This document shows, piece by piece, positions 8,418 to 18,829 of a stretch of DNA of 64,000 nucleotides. Source of the DNA: Zymoseptoria tritici IPO323. Its lineage: Eukaryota > Ascomycota > Dothideomycetes > Mycosphaerellales > Mycosphaerellaceae. The stretch covers positions 328,179-392,178 of the forward strand of contig NC_018201.1 of NCBI RefSeq assembly GCF_000219625.1, read 5' to 3'. The translations under genes and the position numbers were made by a program. Position 1 is the first letter of the stretch. Every line of letters starts with the position of its first letter. A model generated the notes under the pieces. It ran no database searches and was not told the DNA's origin. It saw nothing but the letters and a program-made list of their open reading frames with translations.

Positions 8418-10205
8418 ATGGTCGACCGCGAATCTCCCTCGTCCGACGACTTCCCATCATCATCATCATCATCATCATCATCAGCATCGTCCGCATGGGC
8501 ATCGACCGTCTGGGACAGCGACATCGACACCGACACCGACACCGACAGCTCGTATGCGCCATCCTCCTCCTCCTCCACCTCTTCCTTCGACACCTCCCCC
8601 GTCCTATCAGCATGTTGGGTCCGCACCGCACAATCCGAGCTGGTCTTCCTCGTAAAAGATGAGTCGTCCTTGGCGAGACTGCGGCGGAGGAGATACCCCA
8701 TGCAGGTCCGGAAGCTGTTGGGCGTGGGAATCGCCGTGGCCTTTGTCATCATCGGTGCGGCGGCCATGGTCTGGGCGCTGACAATGGGCTGCCGCCGCCC
8801 ACCGCAGCAGGTGATGCACATGGAAGCTGTATCCGCCGCAGACTTCGCAGACATCAACCCCACGGTGCGACCGAGCGACGCCTTGGCAATGCGCAAAATC
8901 GCCTTTCACCTGTCGTCGAAATGGATGGAGTGGGTGGCTCAGCCTCCTCTGGGCATGACCAATTGGAGGGAACAGGGCGGAGAGCCGCAGGATCAGTTTC
9001 GTGTGCTGCAGAATTTCAACCACCGATTGGGAGTTAGAGTCGCCACACGCGAGGCGAAGAGGCGATCATGGGGAGGGGAGTTTGGAGAGATTGGGACATG
9101 GCTGGAGGAGTGCGACCGGCGAGCCACGAAAGAGATGGACTCGGGATGGCTACAGCAGCGACTGGCGCGAGTGGCGGCGGTGCTTTCCACGGGCGCACGC
9201 TCTTCCCGCAAGACGGTCGATGCCACGGTGATGACACCGCTGATCGAAGACATCCTCAGCCACCTCTCCCGCGAGATTACATCGATAGATCTCTACCTCG
9301 ATGTCTTTGCCAGTCTCGCTCTCCGCTGCGACGCCCGGATGCGCATGGTGAATGCAGAGCTGTATGCCATCGCAGTCAAAGCTACAACCCGGCAGCCTCC
9401 ACCTCCAACCGGAAGATCGCTGGTCGCCCTCCTCTCCTCTGCTGAGAAGACTCGGATTGCATTCGCCCGGGAGGAGTACGGTGTCCTTGCTTTTTCTGCA
9501 CTCCTGTCCAATGCCTTGCCGCCGGCTATACGAAAGCGGAGAGAGGAGATCCAATCCCTCACCACCCGGATAGAAGGACTAAAGCAGCAATTGGCCGTGG
9601 ATCATCTCAACCCCGCCGATCAGCAAAGCCGTGTCCTGGCCGTGGCGAGGAATCTCCCAACCATCGCCGAACTGGACGCCGTGATGAAGGAGAAACTCAT
9701 CCACCCGCGAACGATCCGAACCTCGGCTCTCGAATGGATGCGCGCGCACAAGCATCCCGAGTCGCCCATCGGATCCAGCAGCAGCAGCAGCAGCAGCAGC
9801 ACCACCACTACCACCACCACCACCACCCTCTCCTCACCCCCACCCGCACGCCTCTCCTCGTGCCTCTGCAACACCCCCCTCCTCTCCTGCCTCTGCAACA
9901 CCCCCACCCCTCTCCTCCCCGTCCACCTCCTCTACACCCACATCTGGCTCCACCCCGTCCTCGGCCCCGCCAGCTGGCACTGGGAAGGCTCCGGCCCCGC
10001 CCGCACCTCCCTCACGGCGCGCCTGCGCCTCGAAACCGCCCTCCTGTTCGACGGCTTGGACGCGGAGGAGCAGGAGGAGTGGCACGTCAATCGACTACTG
10101 TTGGGCAAGGGGGAGAGGTGGGAGGACCGGAGGTTTCGTATGGTGGACAGGGAGGACGGGGCGGATTTGAGGAGGAGTTGGCCGGAGGGTTATGCGGGAA
10201 GGTGA
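8418..10205 (+). CDS. Uncharacterised 595-aa single-pass membrane protein
   Basis: The ATG at 8418 lies in a perfect GCCGCCATGG context and the frame is uninterrupted for 595 codons. Residues 1-65 are a disordered Ser/Asp/Thr-rich N-terminus with a polyserine run. A basic stretch (ARLRRRRYPMQVRK, about 86-99) precedes one transmembrane helix at about 100-122 (LLGVGIAVAFVIIGAAAMVW). The rest is a helical region of about 330 residues with a coiled-coil segment at about 373-396 (RKRREEIQSLTTRIEGLKQQ). A Ser-Thr tract follows at about 454-472, encoded by AGC and ACC repeats. The C-terminal 120 residues include a Cys-containing direct repeat (SCLCNTP twice). The positive-inside rule puts the N-terminus in the cytosol. 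No enzyme motif is visible and I recognise no family. Confidence 0.8.
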   Translation: MVDRESPSSDDFPSSSSSSSSSASSAWASTVWDSDIDTDTDTDSSYAPSSSSSTSSFDTSPVLSACWVRTAQSELVFLVKDESSLARLRRRRYPMQVRKLLGVGIAVAFVIIGAAAMVWALTMGCRRPPQQVMHMEAVSAADFADINPTVRPSDALAMRKIAFHLSSKWMEWVAQPPLGMTNWREQGGEPQDQFRVLQNFNHRLGVRVATREAKRRSWGGEFGEIGTWLEECDRRATKEMDSGWLQQRLARVAAVLSTGARSSRKTVDATVMTPLIEDILSHLSREITSIDLYLDVFASLALRCDARMRMVNAELYAIAVKATTRQPPPPTGRSLVALLSSAEKTRIAFAREEYGVLAFSALLSNALPPAIRKRREEIQSLTTRIEGLKQQLAVDHLNPADQQSRVLAVARNLPTIAELDAVMKEKLIHPRTIRTSALEWMRAHKHPESPIGSSSSSSSSSTTTTTTTTTLSSPPPARLSSCLCNTPLLSCLCNTPTPLLPVHLLYTHIWLHPVLGPASWHWEGSGPARTSLTARLRLETALLFDGLDAEEQEEWHVNRLLLGKGERWEDRRFRMVDREDGADLRRSWPEGYAGR

Positions 10206-10269
10206 GCGGAGGGAGGGGTCTGAGGTTTGAAAATCGGGGGTTTGTTGTTGGTGGTCCTGGAGGTGGGGA

Positions 10270-11240
10270 GGGGAGTGGGGAGTGGGGAGGATGAGAGAGG
10301 GGGGAAAGAGCGCTGTGGTTTCTTTTTTCTTGTTTCTTTTTTTCTCTCTCTTTTTTTTCCTCTCTCTTGTTTTCTCTCTCTCTTGTTTTTTCTCTTGATT
10401 AAGTGGAGTGGGAGTGGAGTGGCATAACAGCAGAGGATATTACGAAAACTCGTTGGACGTCCATCTCATCCGTGTGCGGCGAAGTGCGTTTCTTGGGCCC
10501 TGCTGCGTTTCATGAACGCCTGTTGGGATGTGCATGTGCATACTCTACGACGACGACGGGGGAAGGAGGAGGATTCGAGGGCTGGGAGGGGGAGGAGGTT
10601 TTTTGCGGTATGGAAGTTGGCACGCGTGGATAAGGGGGCTGGTTGGGGTGTGGTGTGGTGCGCGGCTTGGCTGGTGCGGATTGGAGATGTGGAGAACCGG
10701 GGAGGGGAGAGTGTGGGGTTTTGAAATTTGAAGGCGGTGGGGAGGGAGAGGGGAGGAGAGGGGTTTTTGTTCTTTGGGAATCGTTTGCTTGCTGCTTTAT
10801 GTACGGTTGGCTGGCTGGCATGGCATGGCATGGCATGGCAATCTGAAGGGCCAAATCCACGCACATCTCTCTCTCTCTCTCTCTCTCTCTCCCTTTCTTT
10901 CTCTCTCTCTCTCCCGTTCTCTTCCATGCGGTCTGTCTGGTCTCTGGGTGTGTTGTGTCTTGGGGAAGTTATAGTATTTCCTGGGTCGCGAGTGAGAGAG
11001 AGAGAGAGGGTGTTTTGTTTGCGTTGCTCCGGCTCTCGGGTTGGAGGGGAGGGAGGGAGGGGTGGGTATGGCTCTGCCTTTTTTTTTCTTTCTTTGCTTC
11101 TGCTTTGCTTCTTGCACAAAGGGAAAACAATTCCATGTCTCCCTCTCTCTTTCTTTCTTCGGGAGAAAAAGGAGGGTGGAGATCCGTGTTGACTCCGGAG
11201 CGGAGAGTAGGAAAACCGGAACTGTTGGATAAAGACACGC
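10270..11240. repeat. Low-complexity CT/GA-rich tract
   Basis: This stretch contains TTTTCTCTC runs (10320-10395), a GGCATGGCAT pentamer run (10816-10842), a TC microsatellite (about 10866-10915) and a GAGAGA run (about 10993-11008). Open frames here on both strands read as Arg-Glu or Ser-Leu repeats, and none is accepted as a gene. Confidence 0.8.
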
Positions 11241-12840
11241 TGCTCTTAATTTTTTAACGGGAGGAATAATACCTTTGTAGATATTGTTTCACACGGTGGA
11301 TCTTTCTTCACGGTAGCGAGGGTACGACGAGGATAATACGACAATGTTGTGTAGTAACGGTGATATACGACGACTATGTGGGTACAATATCTAGGGAATA
11401 GCGTGTGTAGTTGTGCTTTGCAACCATTCTTCGACACCGTAGATTGCGAACACGCGGAAAAGTGGCGGAGTGTGCCACCGTTGCGCCAACCGCAGATGAC
11501 TGTATTTGCTAACGATCAGGAGGAAGAGCTGGCGGAAGAAACGGAGTGACGACATATAACAAGACACCACCACAAGATACCCGGTACGGTGAGCAGCGAG
11601 CGCGCGCTGGATGCTGCCTTTTTGATGGGAGTTGATATCATCATCATCCACTGAACGAGGATGCTGCCTTTTTGATGGGAGTTGATATCATCATCATCCA
11701 CTGAACGAGGATGCTGCCTTTTTGATGGGAGTTGAATCATTATCATCTACTGAACGAGGATGCTGCCTTTTTGATAGGAGTTGAATCATCATCATCCACT
11801 GAACGAAAAGGGACTGATCTTTTCACCTTGAAGGTACTGACTAATACTCATCCTTCCCCTTCCACTCCCCATCCAGCATCGTGCAAAGTCAGTCAAGTCA
11901 ACCGCTCCCTCGAAGCTATTACACTCCTTCTCAATTCTCCTGCCCCTCCTCCCCGATGTCCTTCCCACCTTTTCCCTTATTTATCGTTGACAAGCCGGCG
12001 GCAGCACTGCTAGCAGGTCCGATGGCAATCAGACGGCCTTCTCTCCACGACCGCAAAATGCCATGGGATGGAGCATTGAGATTGCTGTTTCTCCCAATCC
12101 AGGTGGCTTTAAAAGCGCGCGCGGCCCATGTGTTCGAAAAGTCCTGGTGGTGTAGAGTTTATTTCAGGTTGGCTGGCGGAACTCTGCCGTTTAAAAAAAA
12201 CACTGCCGGGCTACGGATTTGCGAAGTCTCGAGGAACAGCTGCATGTTGACTTCCTCAAAGACCGGCCGTGTTGACCAGACCTTGAGAGTGGATTCAGAA
12301 GAATTCGGCGATTGCCTGCCCTCGGCGGCCGACACTCCTGCCGACTGGTCCTGGACCGATGGTTGTCTCCAGCTACACCATCGGCTACATGTAGTGTCCC
12401 TTCTGTTGCGATAATCCCATCTGTTGCGACAGCATCCGGTCATTCAGGCCCAGAGCCAGTTGGCCTCCATCTGCCTTGCTCTCACTCTTGCATGTCCCGG
12501 AAGATGTTGTGTATAAAGAAGGATGACGTGCCGTTTGAGGAAGCTAACGGTGAGGTGGGTGGTCCAAGGTGCTGCAGGTGATGCGGTGTGGTGTGGGATG
12601 TTTTGATCAGAGGTATCGTCCTTGTCGGGAAGTGCAATCCAAGTGATGATGCTGACTGAGGACCACGATGTCGAAGAGACGATACAGTAAGGTACAAGGG
12701 CTGGTGAAATTAGTCGTTGCCGCCCCGCCTTGGCGTTAATCCTCTTCATGTTGTTCACGTTAATTTGGTGCAGAGACTGAATTATCTCTACAACCACTTA
12801 GGGGATCGCTTTGAAATGAAATGAGGCTGTTGTTTATATA
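11240..12840. other. Intergenic region apart from the 50-bp repeat
   Basis: Frames at about 11881-12414 (plus) and 12444-12797 (minus) lack ATG starts at their ends. Their composition is not convincingly coding, and no splice-site pairs stand out. Confidence 0.4.
11609..11806. repeat. Tandem repeat, four 49-50 bp units
   Basis: Units start at 11609, 11659, 11709 and 11758, each with GGATGCTGCC, a T-run and GGGAGTTGA. The first two are identical. The third and fourth differ by a few bases, including CATCC-to-TATCT-type transitions. Confidence 0.9.
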
Positions 12841-12849
12841 GTGATCTAG

Positions 12850-14197
12850 CTGTATGCAACTTTTTAAGGTGTTGTGGTGTTTAGAACTAAGTGTAAAGGC
12901 TATCGTTCTTAAAGCACTCCCTTATCCTTTAAGGCATCGTTAACACGAGCTTATTAATCTTATCTTGTGTTATATTAGCCTATTCTTCAACGATATAGCT
13001 CTTTAGTTGTTCCTTAGTCTGTAGCTCCCTGCTTTTAACTCGTTGTTTAAGGATGCGCCACACGTTCTTAATAATTAAGAGGTCTAGTAACTGTAGTAAG
13101 TTCGCATACTACTTGAATTTAATCCCTAGTAACTCCTTGTATCGGTGCACTACGTTGTTAGTTAATCTCGTGCTATAAGAGCCGTCGTTATCTTCCTTAA
13201 GAATGAAGGCAATACTATTAGCTTGTACCTGTCTCTATGCCGGCTTAATGTGCACTTAAAAGATCTCGTGGAGGTATTAATTTATCGTCAGATTGCCGCC
13301 TCTCTTAGCCTTCTTCTTGCCCTTGCAACAGTCGTGTTTATAGGCTAATTTGTCCTTACAGCTGTGCTTACAAGTCGGTGTTGTATCGTCGTTTAAGAGC
13401 CGTGTTTCTTCCTCTTTAGTCTCGAGCGCTAGTGCCGGTTAAGGGTTGTCTGTTGTTTGATCTACTGCCTCTTTATCCTACGCTAGATCCTTTAGTTTAG
13501 TGTTTACGTCGTAAAAGATAATGTTGCTCTTATAGTTCTAGCCTACTATAGCCTAGCAGTAGAAGACTAAAGCGGTGTTGCGCTTGTTAAATTAAATGCA
13601 CGTCTCGTAGTTGCGCTCCTTCTCGTTGCGAATAACTATAGCAGTCCTTTGTAAATCGACACAGAAGTGAACCTCGTCTGTAAAGCGAACGCTCTTCTAA
13701 TAGTCTAGTAAATGCAACAAGCGCACAGCGCAGAATGCCTTCCTCTTTTCTACGTTCGCAGAGCGAAGGTAGCTCTTTTAACAGGCCTTGCACTTGTAAT
13801 ATCCGGCTCTGTTTAGCGTGTTTTTGACGGTTATTATATAGCAGTCTAGCTTCTAGTAATCCTTCACGTCCTTCTACTGCATTGTGCGGTTGTCGAATAA
13901 CTGTAATATCTACGCAATAATCTTGCAAAGTGTCCTTGTTAAGATAGCCCTTAGTGCACCGGTTCTGTATCCAGTCCTTCTTCCTAGGCTTAAATAACTC
14001 TGCTCCTTGCTCTTCTTCAATTAATCGCGTTGCGTGCGTTTAGGAATGCCTATAAGGTCTCGTATCTCGGATCGTAAGAGTCTAGTCTCGTGTAAAATCA
14101 AGGCTTGTAAGCGTTTGGGAGTGCGGTGTTCCTTACGAATACCTCCATCGCGACGAGGCGGCGTGTAGGGCACTTTACCACACGAACGGGTACGCAT
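12850..14197 (-). pseudogene. RIP-degraded Tc1/mariner-type transposase (DDE_3 fold)
   Basis: Read on the minus strand from an ATG at 14197 and ignoring TAG/TAA codons, one frame spans nearly the whole interval. It starts MRTRSCGKV and has a helix-turn-helix-like N-terminal part. The first catalytic motif appears as TDEVHF (about 13660-13680), a second Asp lies in EDNDGSYSTR (about 13170-13200), and the C-terminal part resembles the Tc1 'IENVWRILK' box (about 13060-13090). The stops are mostly TAG where Gln is expected, so they are CpA-to-TpA transitions. The element cuts DNA and inserts at TA sites when intact; this copy is dead. TIRs were not identified by eye. CA and TG dinucleotides are still common here, so mutation is light compared with the 22-33 kb block. 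Confidence 0.8.
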
Positions 14198-14229
14198 TTT
14201 GAAGAGCAGAATCAGGGCTTTAATTTAAG

Positions 14230-14815
14230 GTATTTACCGAGCAATAAGGAGTAGTAGTTGTAAAGATATCACGTTGTGAATGGAGGGTGCTAAACACGCG
14301 TCCTAGCGCGAACAGCGGCAACGACTTAATTTATCAGCCCTCGGTAGTTCTAAGTGAAGGAGAAAGCTCGGAAATCTCTCGGACAATCAATTTCTCCGAC
14401 ATCTCTCCGACATCCATCCATTCAGACACTCCTCCTGATGAGTACACAACATCTCAATCACCGTCCATACCGCTCAACATCACTTGCGACAATCAACATC
14501 TCCCACCCCGACGGAACGTTCGTTCGGCAGGACTCCTGCGCCAGCCGCCATCATGTCGGCGGCAACGTTCCTCATCACCAGCGTTTCCCATCACCAGCAG
14601 CAATGAATGTTGCTGACAAGGACACCTCTCTTCCACCCCTCTCGAATGAAGATATATATCATCCAACTTGACTGCTCATCCTTTCTGTCCATCCATCATC
14701 TACCATACCGACCAGACATCGAAGCGCAAGATTCCCAATCTTCCAGCCCTGCACCCAAACCCATTCCACTTCATCGCTTCGACCTGCAACACGATTAGCA
14801 CTATCCACGACCAAC
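14230..14815. promoter_or_regulatory. Upstream region of the four-exon gene
   Basis: The frame at 14287-14616 is Ser/Pro-rich and does not join the downstream gene. The interval is probably promoter and 5' leader, starting just beyond the Tc1 remnant. A TATATATCAT stretch lies at about 14651-14660. Confidence 0.35.
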
Positions 14816-16268
14816 ATGTCTCCTGTCAACGCCCTCTCCACCTCCGGTGTCGACATGGACAAGGACGAGTGCCGTGTATGTCTCTCCAACTCTACTATTC
14901 CTTCCTCGCACGACAAAAATCGGTTAACGTGGTATAGATCTACGAGAACTGCTCGTACGCCGACGTTCTCGACGGCAAGAAGATGTGCTTCTCCCCGACC
15001 TGGGTCCGCGCTGCGCTCGCATGGTGCGCGAAGAAGCAGATCTCGGCCCACTGCCTCCCGCAGAACACCAAGGAGCTGGTGGAGTATGACTGCCTTGCCC
15101 GTCATCTCGATCTCGTCGTTAACATTGCTATAGATTCATGAATGCCATCGGCTGGAAAGTTGCCGATCCGGACCTCTTTCGGGTCCTAAGCAAGAAACTC
15201 CTCACCTGGGTCACCCGCTGGATTACTAACAAGCATCTTTCCCCTGCTATGATCGAGGCCAAGAAAGACCCTACCCAAGTGCGTATCGCGGACTGGGAGT
15301 CTGTTTGGGTAAGTCTTTGCATATAATAATGCTCTCCACTATTCGAGCTGACGTTTGTGCCTGCCTCTTAGGCCAACTACACTATCGCTTGGGCCGATCC
15401 TAGCTTCCACTTTGTTCTTGGCAAGACCTCTGTCGAGCCGCCCAAAGGTACGAGGACGTTGGCTCCGAGAGCGACCGTCTCGCGTGCCTACAAGCCCATG
15501 GGCGCCTTGATCGACGCCGCGGCGGAGTGGCTGACCTGCTATGGGCGCGACATGGACAATGCGTCCGATGAGGAATTAGACGCAGGCACCTCGGTCGCCG
15601 CCGAGGATTCTGAGCTGGAGGACAGTGGTGTGGAGTTGGAGTGGGAAGAACTTGTCGAGAAGGCCGTCCCTACCACCACCAAAGTCCCCACCACCACCAA
15701 AGTCCCCACCACCACCACCAGGGGACACCTCTTCAAAGTCCCCACCACCGACAAGGTCCCTACCGCCAAGAGCCACGGCGCTCAAGTCTCCATCACCAAA
15801 GCCCCCGCCTCCCAGGCCCCCATCGCCAATGTCCCCAGCACCAAGGTCCACAAGCCCACCGAGTCCACCAGCCCCGCCATCCCCGTCGCATTCTTCGCCT
15901 CGGTCATCGCCGACCCCCATTTCGAAGACTGGTACCACGACAACGACACCTCCGCCCTCACTCCCGGCCAGGAGGCCATCTTCCAGTTCGTCGAGGACAA
16001 CGAACAATTCAAGGACTGGTACAAGTCGGAGTTGAGGGCCAAGATGAAGGCGGCGGCTTTGGAGCCCGACACTACTACGGCGTGGGATCAAGGCGCTGCT
16101 GATCTCGCTGCTCTGCTCGAGAAGGCGGTCAAGAAGACCAAGAAGACTCCCCACTCGGCCAAGAAGACGGTTCCCGTCGGCAACAAGAAGTGGAAGGTGC
16201 AGTTTCCCGTCTCTCCTCCTGGCTCCGTCGTGGGCGGTCGTGGCGCGAGGCGTGGGGAGGTATTGTGA
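14816..16268 (+). CDS. Uncharacterised four-exon 425-aa protein
   Basis: Four exons join cleanly: 14816-14875, 14938-15083, 15134-15308 and 15372-16268. All three introns have good sites: GTATGT with GTTAAC and TATAG; GTATGA with GTTAAC and CTATAG; GTAAGT with GCTGAC and CTCTTAG. Every junction keeps phase, giving 425 residues. Residues 1-200 look globular, Trp-rich and helical (for example CFSPTWVRAALAWCAKK and LLTWVTRWITNKHLS). A Thr-Lys-Val-Pro repeat follows (encoded near 15665-15790), then a second folded part with paired Asp-Trp-Tyr motifs (HFEDWYHDND and QFKDWYKSEL) and a basic Lys-rich tail. The tail suggests nuclear or nucleic-acid contact, but no named domain is visible. The gene structure is strong; function is unknown. 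Confidence 0.85.
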
Positions 16269-17544
16269 AAAGTCACAAGGATCGATGGATGCCTCGGCGG
16301 GAGAGGAGTGCTGGCAAGACGTGATGGAGTCAGAACCCCGGACGGAGACGGCTTGTAGCGGGTGCATACCAATAATGGCGTACACGTTGTTGTATTGCTG
16401 CTTGAATGTACCAGAACTGGTTTGCAAGGATAGAAAGGAATGGATCATTGTGGCGCAATCTCCTATGTACGCAAGACGAAAAGATTTGACAATCTTAACG
16501 TCCTTCAACTTTAAGACAGTGAGGACTTCTCGGAGCATAGCTGCGGGGCGCGACGTGGAGGGAGTCATGAACATACCCTAGTAGGATGGGTTGCCGGCGC
16601 TGGCAGCAGCCTGCTTGGGCGCGGCGGTGGAGACTTTCTTGGAAGGCATTATGACGGCGCTTTGATCGGTTTGAACTGTGGAGTGGGTGATGGAGTCGTT
16701 GGAGGACGTGGAGGGAGTATTGATGGCAGATGGTGGTTGTTGTCATGGTGTCGAGATTGGCTGGACGTGTGGGAGGGAGAAGGCACCGAAGGTGAAGTTG
16801 AAGATCTTTTGTGAGGACCACCGGCCGGATTCGAAGCTGTACCACAGGAAGTCCAAGCTGGAGAGTATTAGAACAGGCGTCAGGTATGCTGGCTTTCATA
16901 CGAACGTACCGATCTTTTGCTCGAAAAATAGTTATCGACCGTTACGTACGACGGCAACGTTTCTCCGACTCCCTTACGTAGGGCGTCCCACTTTGTGCTG
17001 TATGAAGTACTGCGGAGTCTCACAGCGGCTCACGGGATCGTACGTTTGAGGAGTTGGTGTAGCTCACTTCCCAAAGTCAAAGCAGACATGTGTCTGCTTT
17101 CATTCCGGCTTGAGCTTTGTGGTTTGGACAAGTCGATCGCGAGTCGACTTTTGTAGTGTCGTATCGGGGTTGGAGCTGCGATGTTTCGATGCGGTGAGAG
17201 TCTATGCAGTGATATCGTATGTGCTTTAGACCCGGAGCAGGCTGATAGAAGTCTGTCACAGCTGTCGTAAGTTTGGAGAACTGCGTGCGAACTCTCTTAC
17301 TCCTTGGTCTAGTGTGTTCGCGTTCGTTGGTCTTGTGTTGTGTGTGTGCATGTCTTAACTGCCCGCCTAGACAAAGCCGCATGATGAGCGAGTGATCGGG
17401 ATGTTCCTAGAGTGAGCCACCACGATCGGCTATAATGGCGGCAGGGCGCTCATGATTTCTCCGTCACCTCACGAGCAGATGCCATTTGCCAAATAGCAAG
17501 CCACGTCGACCTGTTACTTCCATTCGCCGTGGTAGTACCTACGA
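16269..17544. other. Intergenic, no supported gene apart from the micro-ORF
   Basis: Several open frames of about 60-130 codons exist on both strands, but they lack ATG starts, splice signals or coding-like composition. No repeats stand out. Confidence 0.4.
16578..16649 (-). CDS. 23-aa Lys/Ala-rich micro-ORF
   Basis: An ATG (complement of 16647-16649) opens 23 codons beginning MPSKKVSTAAPKQAAASAGN, ending Pro-Ser-Tyr then TAG. The composition recalls the N-terminal tail of fungal linker histone H1, where a conserved Pro-x-Tyr follows the tail. However, the downstream sequence does not read as the H1 globular domain in any frame, so this may be chance or a severed fragment. Confidence 0.2.
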   Translation of the reverse strand: MPSKKVSTAAPKQAAASAGNPSY

Positions 17545-17763
17545 ATGAGGTGGCTCACGACAGTTTTGTCTGCCACAGAAACAACAAGCGCCAACGTCGC
17601 AAGAGAGTTCAACCTGCCGAACTACAGACCTTCGTGTAACAATCCTTATATACAACGAGCCCTTCTTCGGGCCGATGCTGAAAAGATGCGTCAGATCGAT
17701 CGGGGAACCAGAGGAGCAGCTTTGCATAAGGCGGCGATCGTCAGGCGGGCCTTGCTAGGTTGA
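17545..17763 (+). CDS. Small uncharacterised ORF, 72 aa
   Basis: An ATG at 17545 opens 72 codons. The latter two thirds (from NVAREFNLPN) look like ordinary protein sequence, with an amphipathic helix rich in Arg and Ala (LLRADAEKMRQIDRGTRGAA). One TGA at 17761-17763 separates it from another open stretch of about 80 codons in the same frame, ending near 17999, so it could be the front of a longer, interrupted gene. It is convergent with the minus-strand gene that ends at 17989. Unrecognised. Confidence 0.3.
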   Translation: MRWLTTVLSATETTSANVAREFNLPNYRPSCNNPYIQRALLRADAEKMRQIDRGTRGAALHKAAIVRRALLG

Positions 17764-17988
17764 TGTGGGCGCAGAAAATCCGATTCTACGCCACTCAATC
17801 AGTCTGCGGGTAGGAAGGGTGGCCGAGACCTCGATCAATGCGCCATCGTACGGCGTTCCAAGAGGTGTCCCAACTTCGGGGTCAGCCGGACGCGGAATGA
17901 TGCTGTCCAACATTGCCACGGGAAAGGTAGAGGGGAACAGAGCAAGATCTTGAAGCTTTTGGCTATCACCGCCGCTGTTCGAGGTACT

Positions 17989-18774
17989 TCAGATGTAACG
18001 TAGCTGATTGAGTCTGTACTCCGGCCCCGGGCCGCTTAGTGCATATGACTTGCTCCAAAGACCGACGATAGATCGGACGTCGGTGGTACCTGCAATGTGG
18101 TACGTAGAATCGTTGGCGAGCAATACCAGAGATTCGATTCCGTCGGAGGGCGGTGCATAGATTGGATTTCTGACTCGCCGCGGCAGGCCGATCTTCTTGA
18201 GGTGGCGCATTGTGATCTCTCGATCGCGCTTGCTTGAGGTAAACTTGCTCCTCAGGCTACGTTATGTTAGCTTAGGATCTCCCGTCTAGTGCACAGCATA
18301 GGGAAGGGTCAAGTGTACGTACAACGCGACGGAAAGCTGCGAACTGAGGAAGAACAGGCAACCGTTGCCGCCGAGGGCGGTGCAGAACGTCTTGATCTTG
18401 TCGCCCAGGACGCTCCACAGCGCGATGTTGTTGTAAATGTCGTCTTTGGAGACTCCGATCTCGGTCGGAGCGACCCCACCAATACGCGCGAACAAACGCT
18501 TCTTCATGATCTCTAACACCTGCGCCGACTTGCCAGGATTGAGCATTTCCACAATTCTCCGCCACATTAGCATTGTGAACAGCCAGCGTACGTAATCCAT
18601 CCCCTTTCGTTTAAGTAGCCGGTGGGAGTATTCGAAGAGACTCACAAATCCTGTGATACTGCCGCCTACGGGAAACTTTGGAACAATGCGATTGTCCCGC
18701 AGCAGGTCGCATGGCTTGTCGGCATTCTCTTTGTCGAGCCGTTGGAATTCCTCAGACAAGGGCAAATTCCTCAA
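17989..18774 (-). CDS. Uncharacterised two-exon protein, N-terminus unresolved
   Basis: Exon A (up to 18323) and exon B (18256-17989) are joined by a 66-nt intron with a GTACGT donor, an AGCTAACA branch and an ACGTAG acceptor; the phase matches (two bases plus one). The joined C-terminal 230 residues look globular: an Arg/Trp-rich helical part (MDYVRWLFTMLMWRRIVEML), then LARIGG/IYNNIALW-type segments and a basic end. No family is recognised. The frame opens at 18774 with TTG, not ATG, so this boundary is only where the frame opens. Upstream, minus-strand coding-like sequence (a TSAWKRFWDL segment near 18790-18810) is in another frame and is probably an earlier exon, with an acceptor at TCTGAG after a TCTAAC branch. 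Confidence 0.65.
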
Positions 18775-18829
18775 CAGTTAGATCCCAGAATCGCTTCCAA
18801 GCGCTAGTCGGTGCCTCCGATCCTTCAAG

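Noticed and set aside
8418..10205. Secreted-protein reading of the 595-aa gene (signal anchor as signal peptide)
   Set aside because: The hydrophobic helix begins near residue 100 after a basic stretch, so it is a membrane anchor and not a cleavable signal.
10466..11119. 217-codon minus-strand frame with Arg-Glu repeats
   Set aside because: Translation of TC/GA microsatellites; no independent coding evidence.
11881..12414. 177-codon plus-strand frame
   Set aside because: Starts at GTG, has no domain or splice support, and another frame of similar length overlaps on the other strand.
15576..16574. 332-codon minus-strand frame
   Set aside because: Antisense shadow of the four-exon plus-strand gene, Gly/Val-rich from its Pro/Thr codons.
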